Part shown: positions 1-9,240 of the stretch, in pieces | How positions within the stretch are numbered: position 1 is the stretch's first letter | Layout: each line of letters begins with the position of its first letter | NCBI RefSeq assembly: GCF_029633825.1 | Contig: NZ_CP090641.1 | Location: 310,001-374,000 of the forward strand | Length of the DNA stretch: 64,000 bases | Origin: Burkholderia contaminans | GTDB lineage: Bacteria; Pseudomonadota; Gammaproteobacteria; Burkholderiales; Burkholderiaceae | Direction of reading: 5' to 3' | Notes under the pieces: generated by a model | The model's input: only the letters and a program-made list of their open reading frames with translations | Database searches by the model: none | Told to the model about the DNA's origin: nothing | Position numbers and translations under genes: made by a program

Positions 1-583
1 CGCCGATGCGCACGAACGGCAGCTTCTTGCCGTCGATCCGCAGCACCGCGACGTCGCTTTGCGGGTCGACGGCCAGCACCGTCGCCTTGAATTCGCGGCG
101 GTCGGTGAGCCGTACCGTCACGTCGCTCGCTTCGTCGACCACATGCGCCGACGTGAGGATCAGGCCGTCGGCGCTGACGATGAAACCCGAGCCGCTGCCC
201 GATACCGCGCGCGGCAACATCTCGGGCGCCTGTACCTGTACCTGTGCCGGTGCGCCTTGTGCCGACGGCGGTGCGTCGTGCCTGAAGAACGCGGCGAGCG
301 GATCGTCGGTATCGAGGATCGCGAACGACGGGCCGCTCGCCTGCTGGTCGGGAGCGGCGGTCATGATGGTCACGACCGCCGGGCCGTAGCGGTCGACGAT
401 CGCCGGAAAATCGACCGGCATCGCGTAAGGCGCGGTAGCCGGCCGTTGCTTCATGGTGTGCGGCGTGACGGGCGGCGAGAGGGTTGCGGCAAGGGCGGCC
501 GGCGGGGCCGGCAAACAGCCGGCGAATACGCCCCCGATCAACGCGGTGCGAAGCACGGCGCGAGCAAGCGTCTGGCGAACCAC
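1..583 (-). CDS. Periplasmic trypsin-like serine protease (HtrA/DegP type), 3' part outside window
   Basis: The N-terminal 194 codons of a secreted serine protease; the rest runs off the left edge. A GTG start at 583 is chosen because GGGGGAGG lies just upstream. A signal-peptide-like stretch (residues about 1-28) with a Cys in GCLPA could be a lipobox. The chain then reads DRYGPAVVTIM, a typical HtrA opening, SGSGSGFIVSADG, and TSAHVVDEA, which holds the catalytic His, followed by AVDPQSDVAVLRIDG with the catalytic Asp region. The catalytic Ser and PDZ domains would lie outside the window. HtrA proteases degrade or refold damaged envelope proteins. The family call is secure; the exact member (DegP, DegQ, MucD) is not. 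Confidence 0.85.
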   Translation of the reverse strand, partial: MVRQTLARAVLRTALIGGVFAGCLPAPPAALAATLSPPVTPHTMKQRPATAPYAMPVDFPAIVDRYGPAVVTIMTAAPDQQASGPSFAILDTDDPLAAFFRHDAPPSAQGAPAQVQVQAPEMLPRAVSGSGSGFIVSADGLILTSAHVVDEASDVTVRLTDRREFKATVLAVDPQSDVAVLRIDGKKLPFVRIG

Positions 584-997
584 GGTGCACCTCCCCCGGG
601 GAGTCACGGCGCCGACATGCGCGAGACGCGCAGGCGCTCGACAAGGCCCGGTACACCCATCCATTTATAGTCCACGCGGCCTGTTCGAACATACGAATCG
701 AAACCCGAATGCCGGGCGGCGCGGCGAGTGCGGAGCCGCGACGGCGTTCGTTTCGAACAAAGTGCGCGGTTCGTCAATCCGCACATGTCCGATTGTCATC
801 GGTCGCACGAGAGCGCCCGGCTCCTGTCGCGAAAGCAGCCGGAGCAATGACGGTCGTCACCGATCCAGTTCGCATATTCATGAGTCGATTCTCCTGTCGG
901 CATGCCGAGGCGAAAGCGAGATCGAACGCGAAAGCGATACGGTCGCGGAAATCACCGGCGACGGGTGACGTATCCCGCGCGCTCGGACGCCCCCACG
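584..997. other. Intergenic region with one possible tiny ORF
   Basis: About 410 bases between the protease start and the end of the MocR-type gene. The only candidate gene is a 35-codon ORF on the minus strand (774-881), listed separately. I see no RNA gene, clear terminator or repeat. Confidence 0.4.
774..881 (-). CDS. Possible 35-residue small protein, unknown
   Basis: A short ORF that starts MNMRTGSVTTVI and ends NRTCAD. It is preceded by ACAGGAGA about eight bases before the ATG at 881, a good ribosome-binding site. It lies downstream of, and on the same strand as, the broken MocR-type gene. No family is recognised. The Shine-Dalgarno match is the only support, so this may be chance. 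Confidence 0.25.
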   Translation of the reverse strand: MNMRTGSVTTVIAPAAFATGAGRSRATDDNRTCAD

Positions 998-2469
998 TCA
1001 CTCCCCACCCACCCGCTCCGCGATCGCCGACAACATTCGCAACATCGGCTCGAACGCGTCGGCCGACGTATTGCCGAAACCGAGCACGAGCCCGTTGCCC
1101 GCCGATCCCGCATCGATCGAAAAACCCGACAGCGGAAACGGCCCGATGCCATGCGCACGCGCGGCGTCGACGATCGCACGATCGCGGTAACGCGCCGGCA
1201 GCCGCAGCGCGAGATGCAGCCCGCACGGCCCGCCCTCGATCTGATGCGGCACGCTGAGGTTGCCGTCGAGCGCAGCCAGCAGCAAGCGCCGCCGGTCGCG
1301 ATACAGCCGGCGCATGCGGCCGAGATGACGGCCGTACTCGCCCGTCTCGATGAAATCGGCCAGCGCAAGCTGCACGTGGCGCGTCCCGCCGCGCAGCATC
1401 TCGGGCAACACCGGCCGCACCGCGGCCAGCAGCGCGTCGGGCAGCACGAGAAAACCGATCCGCAGCGCCGGAAACATCGTCTTGCTGAACGAGCCGAGAT
1501 AGACGACGGGCGAATCGGGCGCAAGGCCGTGCATTGCGCCGATCGGCTCGCCGGTGTGACGGAATTCGCTGTCGTAGTCGTCCTCGACGATCCACGCGCG
1601 ATGCCGGCGTGCGGCATCGATCAGCGCGAGCCGGCGCGAGATCGACAGCACGGCGCCGGTCGGGAACTGGTTCGACGGCGTCGTGTAGACGAGGCGCGGC
1701 GTCCGCGCGCGCCAGTCATCCTCTTCCGTGCGCAGCCCTTCCGCGTCGACCGGCATCGGCACGACGTCGAGGTCGGCCGCCTGCATCGCGGTGCGCGCGC
1801 CGCGATAGCCGGGCTCCTCGACCCACACCGTATCGCCCGGGTTCGTCAGCAACTGCGCACACAGCGCGATCGCACCCTGTGCGCCTTCCGTGATCACGAT
1901 CTGCTCGGGATCGCAGCGCACGCCGCGCGTCACGGCCGGTGGCGCGCGATCGATTCGCGCAGCGCGGGCTCGCCGAGCGGGTCGCCGTAGCCGAGCAGGT
2001 CGCGGCCCGCGCGGCGCAGCGCGCGGTCGATCGCGTGGCGCCATGCGTCCGCGGGGAAATGCGTCAGCGCCGGGACGCCCGGACGGAAGCCCTCCGATTC
2101 ACCGGTACCGATGCGGCTCGGGCGAATCCGGCCGAGCCGCTGCGCGACGGCCGGCGGCGCGGCACGCCGGCGCGGCGGCGCCGGCCGCGACATCCCGACC
2201 ACGCGCGTACCGCGGCGGTCGGACTGCAGGAAGCCTTCGGCGACGAGCTGCTCGTAGACGGCGGCCGTCGTGTTGCGCGACACGCCGAGTGTCTCGGCCA
2301 GCGCACGCGTGCCGGGCAAGCGCGTGCCGGCCGGCATCGCGCCGCCGAGAATCGCGTCGCGCACGCGGCGCAGCAACTGGCGCTGCAGCGAAGGCGCGCC
2401 CGGCGTGCGCGCCAGCGGCGCGTCGAGCGGCAGCAGCGGCGCGTCGCCGGAAGGAAGAACAGTCGTCAT
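998..2469 (-). pseudogene. MocR/PdxR-type regulator (GntR HTH + aminotransferase domain), frameshifted
   Basis: MocR proteins join an N-terminal GntR winged helix to a PLP-dependent aminotransferase-like domain and act as transcription factors. The N-terminal part from ATG 2469 shows LAETLGVSRNTTAAVYEQL, a GntR helix. The larger domain shows PEQIVITEGAQGAI, YTTPSNQFPTG, VEDDYDSEFR and LGSFSKTMFPALRIG, where the Lys is the PLP-binding residue. The two parts lie in different frames. The first frame reads SIARHRP then stop, while the next frame continues AVTRGVRCDPEQ. One missing base in the GGCCGGTG segment at about 1934-1941 explains it. Joined, the protein would be about 490 residues, normal for the family. 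It is divergent from the GNAT gene, a usual arrangement for a MocR target. It is either a real null allele or a sequencing error. Confidence 0.85.
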
Positions 2470-2643
2470 CGGAACATCGCAGCGTGAAAATGTCGGAACG
2501 TGGCGCACGGCTAGTGGCGCACGGCGAGGTGCGCACGGCCTGTGAAAGACGGCTCGCGATTCGCGCCCCTTCAATCGTGGCACCATAAATTTGCCGATCT
2601 CTGGCGCTTCTCATGGTACCTCGCCAATACTACGATCGTCTGC

Positions 2644-3888
2644 ATGCCGGTATGTCGCCGGCCGCCAACCGAAGCGAGATCGACCTTGTCCACGCTCACC
2701 AATGCTTTCCAGCAACCCATCGGCCACCCCGTTCCCGACTGGTCCACGCGCCCGCGCCCGGAGCGCATCGTGCTCGAAGGCCGCTACTGCCGGCTCGAAC
2801 CGCTCGACGCCGAGCGCCACGCGGCCGACCTGCACGCCGCCTACTCGCAGGCGCCGGACGGCAGCGACTGGACCTATCTCGCACACGGCCCGTACGCCGA
2901 CGAAGCGAGCTACCGCGAGTACGCGCGCACCGCGCAGGCGAGCCCGGATCCGCTGCACTACACGGTGATCGACCGCGCCACCGGCCGCGCGGTCGGCACG
3001 CTCGCGCTGATGCGCATCGATCCGGCCAACGGCGTGATCGAAGTCGGCTCCGTCACGTTCTCCCCGCTGCTCAAGCGCACGCCCATTTCGACCGAAGCGC
3101 AGTTCCTGCTGATGAAGTACGCGTTCGACACGCTCGGCTACCGGCGCTACGAATGGAAGTGCGACGACCTGAACCTCCCGTCGCGCAAGGCCGCCGCACG
3201 CCTCGGCTTCCGCTACGAAGGCACGTTCCGGCAGGCGATCATCTACCGCGGCCGCAATCGCGACACCGCGTGGTTCTCGATCATCGACGGCGAATGGCCG
3301 GATGTGCGCGCCGCGTTCGAAGCGTGGCTCGCACCGGAGAACTTCGACGCCCACGGCAAGCAACGCCAGTCGCTCACCGCGATCCGCCATGCGCAGGCAA
3401 GCGCGCGCGATGCGGCCAGCCGCGCGAACGACGCGACACGCGTCACGGTGCGCCCGCTCGTCGCCGCCGACGAAGCCGCGTGGCGCCCGCTGTGGCAGGG
3501 TTATCAACAGTTCTACGACACCGCGCTGAGCGAGGCGGTGTTCGCCACGACGTGGGCACGCCTGATGGATCCCGCCGAGCCGATGTTCGTGCTCGGCGCA
3601 TTCGACGCATCGGGTGCGCTGGTCGGAATCGTGCACGCGATCTACCACCGCTCGTGCTGGACCGAAGGGCCGTACTGCTACCTGCAGGACCTGTACACCG
3701 CACCCGACGCACGCGGGCAAGGCGCCGGCGGCGCGCTGATCGAGGCCGTGTACGAACATGCCCGCGAAGCCGGGGCGAGCCGTGTGTACTGGCTCACGCA
3801 CGAAACCAACACGACGGCACGCGCGCTGTACGACAAGCTCGCGAACAACGCCGGGTTCATCCAGTACCGGCACGACGTGAAGAAGTAA
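2644..3888 (+). CDS. Two-domain GNAT N-acetyltransferase (RimJ/RimL-like + GNAT)
   Basis: A fusion of two acetyl-CoA-dependent N-acetyltransferase domains. The first (about residues 25-235) is of the RimJ/RimL type, with GRYCRLEPLD, KSSP-like strands, YRRYEWKCDDLN and SRKAAARLGFRYEG. A linker leads to a second GNAT domain (about 260-414) with VRPLVAADEAAW, YLQDLYTAPDARGQGAGGAL (the acetyl-CoA binding motif A) and ETNTTARALYDKL. Substrates are unknown. The start is uncertain: ATG 2644 is used, but TTG 2686 (giving LSTLTNAFQQP) fits the family start better. It is divergent from the MocR-type gene, which probably regulates it. In my recollection the two domains are more often separate proteins, so the fusion is mildly unusual. 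Confidence 0.8.
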   Translation: MPVCRRPPTEARSTLSTLTNAFQQPIGHPVPDWSTRPRPERIVLEGRYCRLEPLDAERHAADLHAAYSQAPDGSDWTYLAHGPYADEASYREYARTAQASPDPLHYTVIDRATGRAVGTLALMRIDPANGVIEVGSVTFSPLLKRTPISTEAQFLLMKYAFDTLGYRRYEWKCDDLNLPSRKAAARLGFRYEGTFRQAIIYRGRNRDTAWFSIIDGEWPDVRAAFEAWLAPENFDAHGKQRQSLTAIRHAQASARDAASRANDATRVTVRPLVAADEAAWRPLWQGYQQFYDTALSEAVFATTWARLMDPAEPMFVLGAFDASGALVGIVHAIYHRSCWTEGPYCYLQDLYTAPDARGQGAGGALIEAVYEHAREAGASRVYWLTHETNTTARALYDKLANNAGFIQYRHDVKK

Positions 3889-3900
3889 CGCGGCGGCGCA

Positions 3901-3934
3901 GCCGGCCGGCGTTCAACCGCAAACGTCGGCCGGC
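3901..3934. terminator. Hairpin between convergent genes
   Basis: GCCGGCCGGCGTT pairs with AACGTCGGCCGGC across an eight-base loop with one mismatch. It sits between the convergent GNAT and DUF3331-like genes and covers the stop codon of the latter. There is no strong T tract, so termination is inferred from position and stem only. Confidence 0.45.
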
Positions 3935-4353
3935 TCGCGCGCGTCGTCGCCCTCCGCGGCGGCGTCACGTGCCAGTCCGGCCGCTCCCGGCACCGACGCC
4001 GGGCAGATCATCTCGTCGCCATTCGCCGGCACCGGCCTTCGCACCGGCCGGAACACCGGCTCGCCCGCCTCGATCGGCTGCCCCGAGATCGCACAGTGGC
4101 CCGGCTGCAACGCGACGCGCAAGCGCCAGCGCTGCTCGCCGTAATGGCACCGGCCGCTCTCGACCCAGCGGATCAGCAGCGCATGCTCGTCGGCCTCCAG
4201 CACCGTGACGAACAATTGCGGGCGCAACGGCGCCGCTGCGGCCGCCGCATGCTCCGGAATCGGCGCTCGGCCGATCGTCAAGAGCGGATGCGCAACCACG
4301 CCGCCGCACGACGGCATCGCGACGGCATCGGCCGCGACAGGCGCTTCGGTCAT
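3913..4353 (-). CDS. DUF3331-like protein
   Basis: A 146-residue soluble protein. ATG 4353 is chosen because AACGGAGGTGAAG lies directly upstream; an ATG ten codons earlier has no such site. The core reads VLEADEHALLIRWVES, CHYGEQRWRLRVA, HCAISGQPIEAGEPVFRP, then ANGDEMICPA. This Cys-containing 'ISG.PI..G..V.RP' pattern is what I associate with DUF3331, a family found mainly in Burkholderia and of unknown function. The Cys residues could bind a metal, but that is inference. It is convergent with the double GNAT gene. Confidence 0.6.
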   Translation of the reverse strand: MTEAPVAADAVAMPSCGGVVAHPLLTIGRAPIPEHAAAAAAPLRPQLFVTVLEADEHALLIRWVESGRCHYGEQRWRLRVALQPGHCAISGQPIEAGEPVFRPVRRPVPANGDEMICPASVPGAAGLARDAAAEGDDAREPADVCG

Positions 4354-4567
4354 CTTCACCTCCGTTGAAGCGCCCGCGTGCAACGGGATGTCTCACGCGA
4401 GCGCAATCGGGACTGGCGCACATGATACAAATTGAAGTTAACTTCAAGTAAAGGGGTGAGTGCCACGATCCGTATCGGCGATGGCGGCGACGGCGGCAAT
4501 GGCCGGCACGGCACGCGACGGCATCCTGGTCTAAGCTGATGGCTTCGCCTCGACAACGCCGCCCCGC

Positions 4568-5308
4568 ATGCCGACCGCCTCCCCCGCACCGGCCACGCTG
4601 TTCCCGCTCGACGAAGCGTGGTCCACCTTCTCGCGCCGCAAGGCGGCCGTGCGCACTTTCATCGCCGGGTACTGTGCCGCGCGCGACAGGCGCGATGCGC
4701 CGCTGCACAACGGCCCGGACGGCCATGTCGTGCAGTTCGACGACACGATGGGCCGGCCTTTCGAGCATTTCATGATCGAGGGTGCGCCGCTGGCCGGCAC
4801 CGGCTCGTTTGCCGTCGGCGCGTGGATCACGCGCTACGGTGCGGCGCCGCTGCCGCCGGCACTGCACGGCAGGACGCGCCGGCTGACCGACGAGCACTTC
4901 ATGGCCGCCGATATCGACGGGCTGTCCGGCGACGACGCGCTCGCGCAAGCGCTCGCCTGCGACACCGCGGATGCGATCGACGCGTTCAACGCCAGTGGCG
5001 CCTTCCCGCCGTTCCAGCCGAATCCGGCCGCGTTCCTGTTCGCTCACCGGCTCGACGGGCAGATCGCGGCCACCGCGCGCTATGGCTTCGCGTCGCCGCG
5101 CGATATCGTGGTCGACCGCGTCGGAACGGCCGACGCCTACCGGCGCCGCGGCCTCGCGACGCAACTGCTCGCCGCGATCGTCGCGCACGCGCGGCACCGC
5201 GGTGCGCGCCGCGTGTGGCTCATCTCGACCGAAGCCGGCCAGCCGCTGTACCGCGCCGCCGGATTCACGCCGCTCGCCGCGGTCGCCGTGGACGCAGTCG
5301 TCGCCTGA
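4568..5308 (+). CDS. GNAT family N-acetyltransferase
   Basis: A 246-residue cytoplasmic protein with a C-terminal GNAT fold. AATARYGFA and DIVVDRVGTADAYRRRGLAT carry the acetyl-CoA-binding motif (R-R-R-G-L-A), followed by ARRVWLISTEAGQPLYRAAGF, the usual closing strand and helix. The N-terminal 140 residues are not recognisable as a second domain. The substrate is unknown. The gene stands alone ahead of the butanediol dehydrogenase, which has its own promoter. Confidence 0.8.
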   Translation: MPTASPAPATLFPLDEAWSTFSRRKAAVRTFIAGYCAARDRRDAPLHNGPDGHVVQFDDTMGRPFEHFMIEGAPLAGTGSFAVGAWITRYGAAPLPPALHGRTRRLTDEHFMAADIDGLSGDDALAQALACDTADAIDAFNASGAFPPFQPNPAAFLFAHRLDGQIAATARYGFASPRDIVVDRVGTADAYRRRGLATQLLAAIVAHARHRGARRVWLISTEAGQPLYRAAGFTPLAAVAVDAVVA

Positions 5309-5350
5309 ACGCTAAGCGAGCCGCGTCGCGCGTCACCGTTCGTCTCGAGA

Positions 5351-5374
5351 TTCGTCTCATTGCGCTGAGACGAA
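5351..5374. promoter_or_regulatory. 24-bp palindrome, possible enhancer-protein site
   Basis: TTCGTCTCA and its exact complement TGAGACGAA flank TTGCGC. Another TTCGTCTC lies just upstream at 5339-5346, and GCGTCTCAC lies downstream near 5382-5390. The palindrome is about 170 bases upstream of the sigma-54-like element, the usual distance for an upstream activating sequence. An AcoR-like activator is a reasonable guess, but no such gene is in the window. Confidence 0.55.
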
Positions 5375-5524
5375 CGTCCCGGCGTCTCACGCCACCCACC
5401 GTTTCGCTGCCGCAGCAAATTCAACACTCTATTTCCACCCGACCCTTACCGGTCGGGAGAAAGCGAAATGGTGCACCGCACTCTCCGCACACGTCCGATC
5501 GCCACGCACCGCCCCGATTCACGC

Positions 5525-5541
5525 TGGCCCCGTTCCTGCAT
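5525..5541 (+). promoter_or_regulatory. Sigma-54 (-24/-12) promoter candidate
   Basis: TGGCCCCGTTCCTGCAT (starting at 5525) matches the RpoN consensus TGGCACG-N4-TTGCAT at its invariant bases: GG at 5526-5527 and GC at 5538-5539, twelve bases apart. The start of transcription would be near 5551, about 70 bases before the GTG of the dehydrogenase gene. Confidence 0.5.
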
Positions 5542-5622
5542 ACCGGTCGATCGCGCAATCGCGCGACGGGCGCACCGGCAGCCACGCCTCGCGCCCGACG
5601 ACAACCTGATGGAGACAGCAAC

Positions 5623-6720
5623 GTGAGTACACCGGCATCGACCACCGCCCCCAGCATGAAAGCCGCCGTCTGGCACGGCCGCCACGACATCCGCGTCGAA
5701 CAGGTTCCCGTTCCCGAGCGCCCGCCGGCAGGCTGGGTGACGATTCGCGTGCACTGGTGCGGAATCTGCGGCTCCGACCTGCACGAATACGTCGCGGGCC
5801 CCGTCTTCATCCCGGTCGATGCGCCGCATCCGCTGACGGGCCTGAAGGGCCAGTGCATCCTCGGCCACGAGTTCAGCGGCGAGATCGCCGCACTCGGCGC
5901 GGGCGTGACGGGCTACGCGGTCGGCGATCGCGTGACGGCCGACGCCTGCCAGCATTGCGGCACCTGCTGGTATTGCAAGCACGGGCTGTACAACATTTGC
6001 GAGAACCTCGCGTTCACCGGGCTGATGAACAACGGCGCATTCGCCGAATACGTAAACGTGCCGGCCGAGTTGCTGTACAAGCTGCCCGACGACTTCCCGA
6101 CCGAGGCCGGCGCGCTGATCGAACCGCTCGCGGTCGGGCTGCATGCGGTGAAGAAGGCCGGCAACATCGTCGGGCAGACCGTCGTCGTGGTCGGCGCTGG
6201 CACGATCGGCCTGTCCACGATCATGTGCGCGAAGGCCGCGGGCGCCGGGCGCGTGATCGCGCTGGAGATGTCGGCCGCGCGCAAGCAGAAGGCGCTGGAA
6301 GTCGGCGCGAGCGTGGTCATCGATCCGAAGACGTCCGACGCGATCGCGGAAGTCAAGGCGCTGACCGGCGGCTACGGCGCCGACGTGTCGTTCGAGTGCA
6401 TCGGGCACACCACCACCGCGAAGCTTGCGATCGACGTGATCCGCAAGGCCGGCAAGTCGGTGATGGTCGGGATCTTCGAGGAGCCGGCGCCGTTCAACTT
6501 CTTCGACATCGTGTCGACCGAGAAGGAAGTGATCGGCTCGCTCGCGTACAACGGCGAATTCGCGGACGTGATCCGCTTCATCGCGGACGGCCGCATCGAC
6601 GTGCAGCCGCTCATCACCGGGCGCATCGCGCTCGGCGACATCGTCTCGCACGGCTTCGAGGAGCTGGTCAACCACAAGGACCGCAACGTGAAGATCATCG
6701 TGCAGCCCGCCGTCGCCTGA
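5623..6720 (+). CDS. Zinc-dependent 2,3-butanediol dehydrogenase
   Basis: A 365-residue medium-chain dehydrogenase that interconverts 2,3-butanediol and acetoin with NAD. The GTG at 5623 follows GGAGACA; an internal ATG eleven codons later is the alternative. Zinc-site motifs are clear: CGICGSDLHEY and GHEFSGE (catalytic zinc), and CQHCGTCWYCKHGLYNICEN (four structural-zinc cysteines). IEPLAVGLHAVKKA and VVVVGAGTIGLSTI form the Rossmann NAD site. Length and motifs fit bacterial butanediol dehydrogenases of the ButB/BdhA type; a related sorbitol or threonine-type dehydrogenase cannot be ruled out. The sigma-54-like promoter upstream agrees with acetoin/butanediol catabolism in related bacteria. 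Confidence 0.85.
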   Translation: MSTPASTTAPSMKAAVWHGRHDIRVEQVPVPERPPAGWVTIRVHWCGICGSDLHEYVAGPVFIPVDAPHPLTGLKGQCILGHEFSGEIAALGAGVTGYAVGDRVTADACQHCGTCWYCKHGLYNICENLAFTGLMNNGAFAEYVNVPAELLYKLPDDFPTEAGALIEPLAVGLHAVKKAGNIVGQTVVVVGAGTIGLSTIMCAKAAGAGRVIALEMSAARKQKALEVGASVVIDPKTSDAIAEVKALTGGYGADVSFECIGHTTTAKLAIDVIRKAGKSVMVGIFEEPAPFNFFDIVSTEKEVIGSLAYNGEFADVIRFIADGRIDVQPLITGRIALGDIVSHGFEELVNHKDRNVKIIVQPAVA

Positions 6721-7158
6721 CCGCACACGCGGCCGCGGCAGCGATTCGCGCCGCGGCACGCGTGCTGCGAGTGTCACCCTGAAGCGTCGTCCGTGCACGG
6801 GCGGCGCACCTGCCTGCCGTTCCCTTCCCCCTTCCCTGCCGCCGGCGTCCGTCGCGAACGTCGTGCCGCGCGCCGATCGAACACGACGATCTGAAACATT
6901 CGCAATCCAAACTATCCGTCGTAGTGAGCCACCGGCCCGATACGCGATCAGGGTTTCTCCGGATCAAGCGAAATTCGTCCGGTGTCGACAGGACACTGAC
7001 GCAAGGTGATCCTGTGCAAGGCGCGACCCGGCCTCCCTGCCGCGATCGTGGCCGCCCCCTCGAAGGTGGCCCCGCCCCCCACAAAACCTTACGGTGTCAC
7101 GGCGCCGACAGGCCGAGAATACGGGCCCACCCGGGATAGCTTGCAAACATGGTGTGTC
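6721..7158. other. Intergenic region, nothing definite
   Basis: About 440 bases ahead of the sensor kinase. A short inverted repeat GTGTC-GACAG-GACAC lies near 6980-6994. I see no gene, strong promoter or terminator. Confidence 0.4.
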
Positions 7159-9096
7159 ATGAATCGTTCATTCTCGTTTAGCCGGGAACGCGCATATAAC
7201 AATCGATCGCTGACGATCCAGCAGAAGACCCATATCGGCTTCGCACTCGTCACCACGCTGCTGGCCTTGCTGTGCGGCACGATCATCTGGGGGAGCTTCC
7301 GGCAATACCGGCAGGAGAACGCCGACCTGCAGAGCTTCGAATTCGTCCGTGGCGCGATGAGCGCCGCCAACGTCATCTCGGCCGAACGCGGCCCGACGAA
7401 CGACCTGCTGGTGCGCCTGAAGGACGACGGCGCCGCCGAGGCCCGCAACCTGCTCGCCGCGCGCGTGCGTTCCGACCAGGCGCTCGAACGCTTTCGTGCC
7501 GGCATCGCGCAGGCGAGCGTGCTCGACGATCGCGAACGCAGCAACCTGCTGCATGCACTCGACTCGGTCCGGATCACGCTCGCCGATGCGCGTTCGGAAG
7601 TCGATGCACTCGGCATGCGGCCGCTCGCGACACGCAGCGTTCACGACATCCAGCACGCGCAGGCGCGCCTGTTCCGGATCGTCGACACGCTGTCGCTGCT
7701 GATCGACGGCGCAATGACCGATACCGCGATGCGCGACCCGCGCACGTCGGGTGCGATCCTGCTCGCGCGGCTTCTCGGCGAACTCCGCGAATACGCGGGC
7801 CGCACGGGCTCGCTGCTCATCGCGCCGATGTTCGCGCGACAGGCGCTCGACCGCACGCAGTTCGCGGACATCATGCGGATGCGCGGCCGCATCGAGCAAT
7901 TGCGCGCGCTGATCGACGGCTCGATCGGCGCGCAGCTCGACGACCCCGACGTGGCACGCGAATACGCGCAGCTCAACGGGGCCTTCGACGCGCACATCCT
8001 GCCGCTCGTCGACGCGGCCGTCGCCGGCGGCAAGAACGGCGCCTATGCGATGAGTGCGGCCGCCTTTTCCCGCGCGATCGTGCCGCATTTCCGGCCGAGC
8101 GAGCTGTTGCGCGACCACGTGATCGACCTTGCCCGGCGTCGCGCGATCGGCGACCGGAACACCGCCCGGATCAAGGTCGCGGTGTCGGCGTTCGCCACGA
8201 CACTGTGCATCGCGATCCTCGCCTCGCTCGCGCGCGGCGTGCAGCGGCTGCTGTCGAAGCCGCTCGATGCGCTCGGCCGCCGGATCGTCGCACTCAGCGT
8301 TGGCGATACGTCGCACGTCGCGATGCCGCGCGGCATCGGGCCGGAGATCACGCGGATCCATGACGCGCTCGAAACGTTGCGCCACGCGACCGTCCGCCGC
8401 GACATGCTCGAGCGCCAGCGCAACGACATGCTGACGCTGTTCTCGCACGACATGCGCGCCCCGCTGACCTCGCTGATCATCCTGATCGACACGCAGGCGC
8501 GACAGGCGGGCGATGCGCAGACGAAGCAGCAGTTCGCGAGAATCGGCAAGCTCGCGCGGCACACGCTGGCGATGGCCGACGGCTTCGCGCAGCTCTCGCG
8601 GGCGGAGGCCAGCGACTACGAACGCGTGCCGGTCAACCTCGCCGACCTGATGAACGAGGCCCGCGACGCGGTGTGGCCGCTCGCGCACCGGAAATCCATG
8701 TCGATCGACGACGTGCCGCGGCGCGACGACACGATCGTGCTGGGCGACCCGGCGCTGCTGTCGCGCGCGCTGATCAACCTGCTGGACAACGCCATCAAGT
8801 ACAGCGCGTCGCTGACGAGCGTCGAATGCAGGGTCGAGCCGGGCGCCGACGGCAAGACCGTGCGCTGCACGATCCGCGACAACGGGTGCGGGATCAGCAG
8901 CGCGGACCAGATGCGGCTGTTCGAGCGCTACCGGCGCTTTCGCACCGCCGGCCAGCCGGAAACCAGCGGCGTCGGGCTCGGCATGGCGTTCGTCAAGGCC
9001 GTCGTGGAACGGCATGAAGGCAGCATCCACGTCGACAGCGCCGTGCTGCAGGGCACCACGGTCACGATCACGCTGCCGGCCGCGGCAACGCCTTGA
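7159..9096 (+). CDS. Membrane sensor histidine kinase, orphan
   Basis: A 645-residue two-component sensor. ATG 7159 is chosen; in-frame codons further upstream give no plausible protein. A first membrane helix is at about residues 22-42 (FALVTTLLALLCGTIIWG), then an approximately 290-residue sensory region with SAERGPTNDLL, faintly like nitrate-sensing (NIT) domains. A second helix at about 340-357 is followed by a HAMP-like segment. The H-box LFSHDMRAPLTSL has the phospho-accepting His430. The ATP-binding domain shows NLLDNAIKYS (N box), IRDNGCGIS (G1) and SGVGLGMAFVKAVVERHEG (G2). No response regulator lies next to it, so the partner is unknown. Confidence 0.9.
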   Translation: MNRSFSFSRERAYNNRSLTIQQKTHIGFALVTTLLALLCGTIIWGSFRQYRQENADLQSFEFVRGAMSAANVISAERGPTNDLLVRLKDDGAAEARNLLAARVRSDQALERFRAGIAQASVLDDRERSNLLHALDSVRITLADARSEVDALGMRPLATRSVHDIQHAQARLFRIVDTLSLLIDGAMTDTAMRDPRTSGAILLARLLGELREYAGRTGSLLIAPMFARQALDRTQFADIMRMRGRIEQLRALIDGSIGAQLDDPDVAREYAQLNGAFDAHILPLVDAAVAGGKNGAYAMSAAAFSRAIVPHFRPSELLRDHVIDLARRRAIGDRNTARIKVAVSAFATTLCIAILASLARGVQRLLSKPLDALGRRIVALSVGDTSHVAMPRGIGPEITRIHDALETLRHATVRRDMLERQRNDMLTLFSHDMRAPLTSLIILIDTQARQAGDAQTKQQFARIGKLARHTLAMADGFAQLSRAEASDYERVPVNLADLMNEARDAVWPLAHRKSMSIDDVPRRDDTIVLGDPALLSRALINLLDNAIKYSASLTSVECRVEPGADGKTVRCTIRDNGCGISSADQMRLFERYRRFRTAGQPETSGVGLGMAFVKAVVERHEGSIHVDSAVLQGTTVTITLPAAATP

Positions 9097-9220
9097 CGAC
9101 GGGGCTGGTGGCGCTAGCGGCACAAGCCGCAAGCCGCGAGGTGATGCCGCAGCCGCGCCCGATTCTTCGATATACTGGACCGAACCCTTTTCGGGGCAAC
9201 CGCGGGCCACCACGCCCTTT

Positions 9221-9240
9221 GCAGGTTCGCCCCAACCTGC
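9221..9240 (+). promoter_or_regulatory. Hairpin touching the start of the VC0807-type gene
   Basis: GCAGGTT and AACCTGC enclose CGCCCC and end one base before the GTG start at 9241. A smaller stem (CCGAA/TTCGG) lies near 9180. They could be a leader structure or simply separate the kinase transcript from the next gene. Confidence 0.3.

Larger units (their letters stand above)
5309..5622. other. Regulatory region ahead of butanediol dehydrogenase
   Basis: No gene is seen. The region holds the palindrome at 5351-5374, a hairpin at 5438-5457 (CCCGACC / GGTCGGG, no T tract) and a sigma-54-like element at 5525-5541. Confidence 0.6.

Noticed and set aside
6980..6994. GTGTC-GACAG-GACAC as an operator for the sensor kinase
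   Set aside because: Arms of five bases are too short to support without a second copy.
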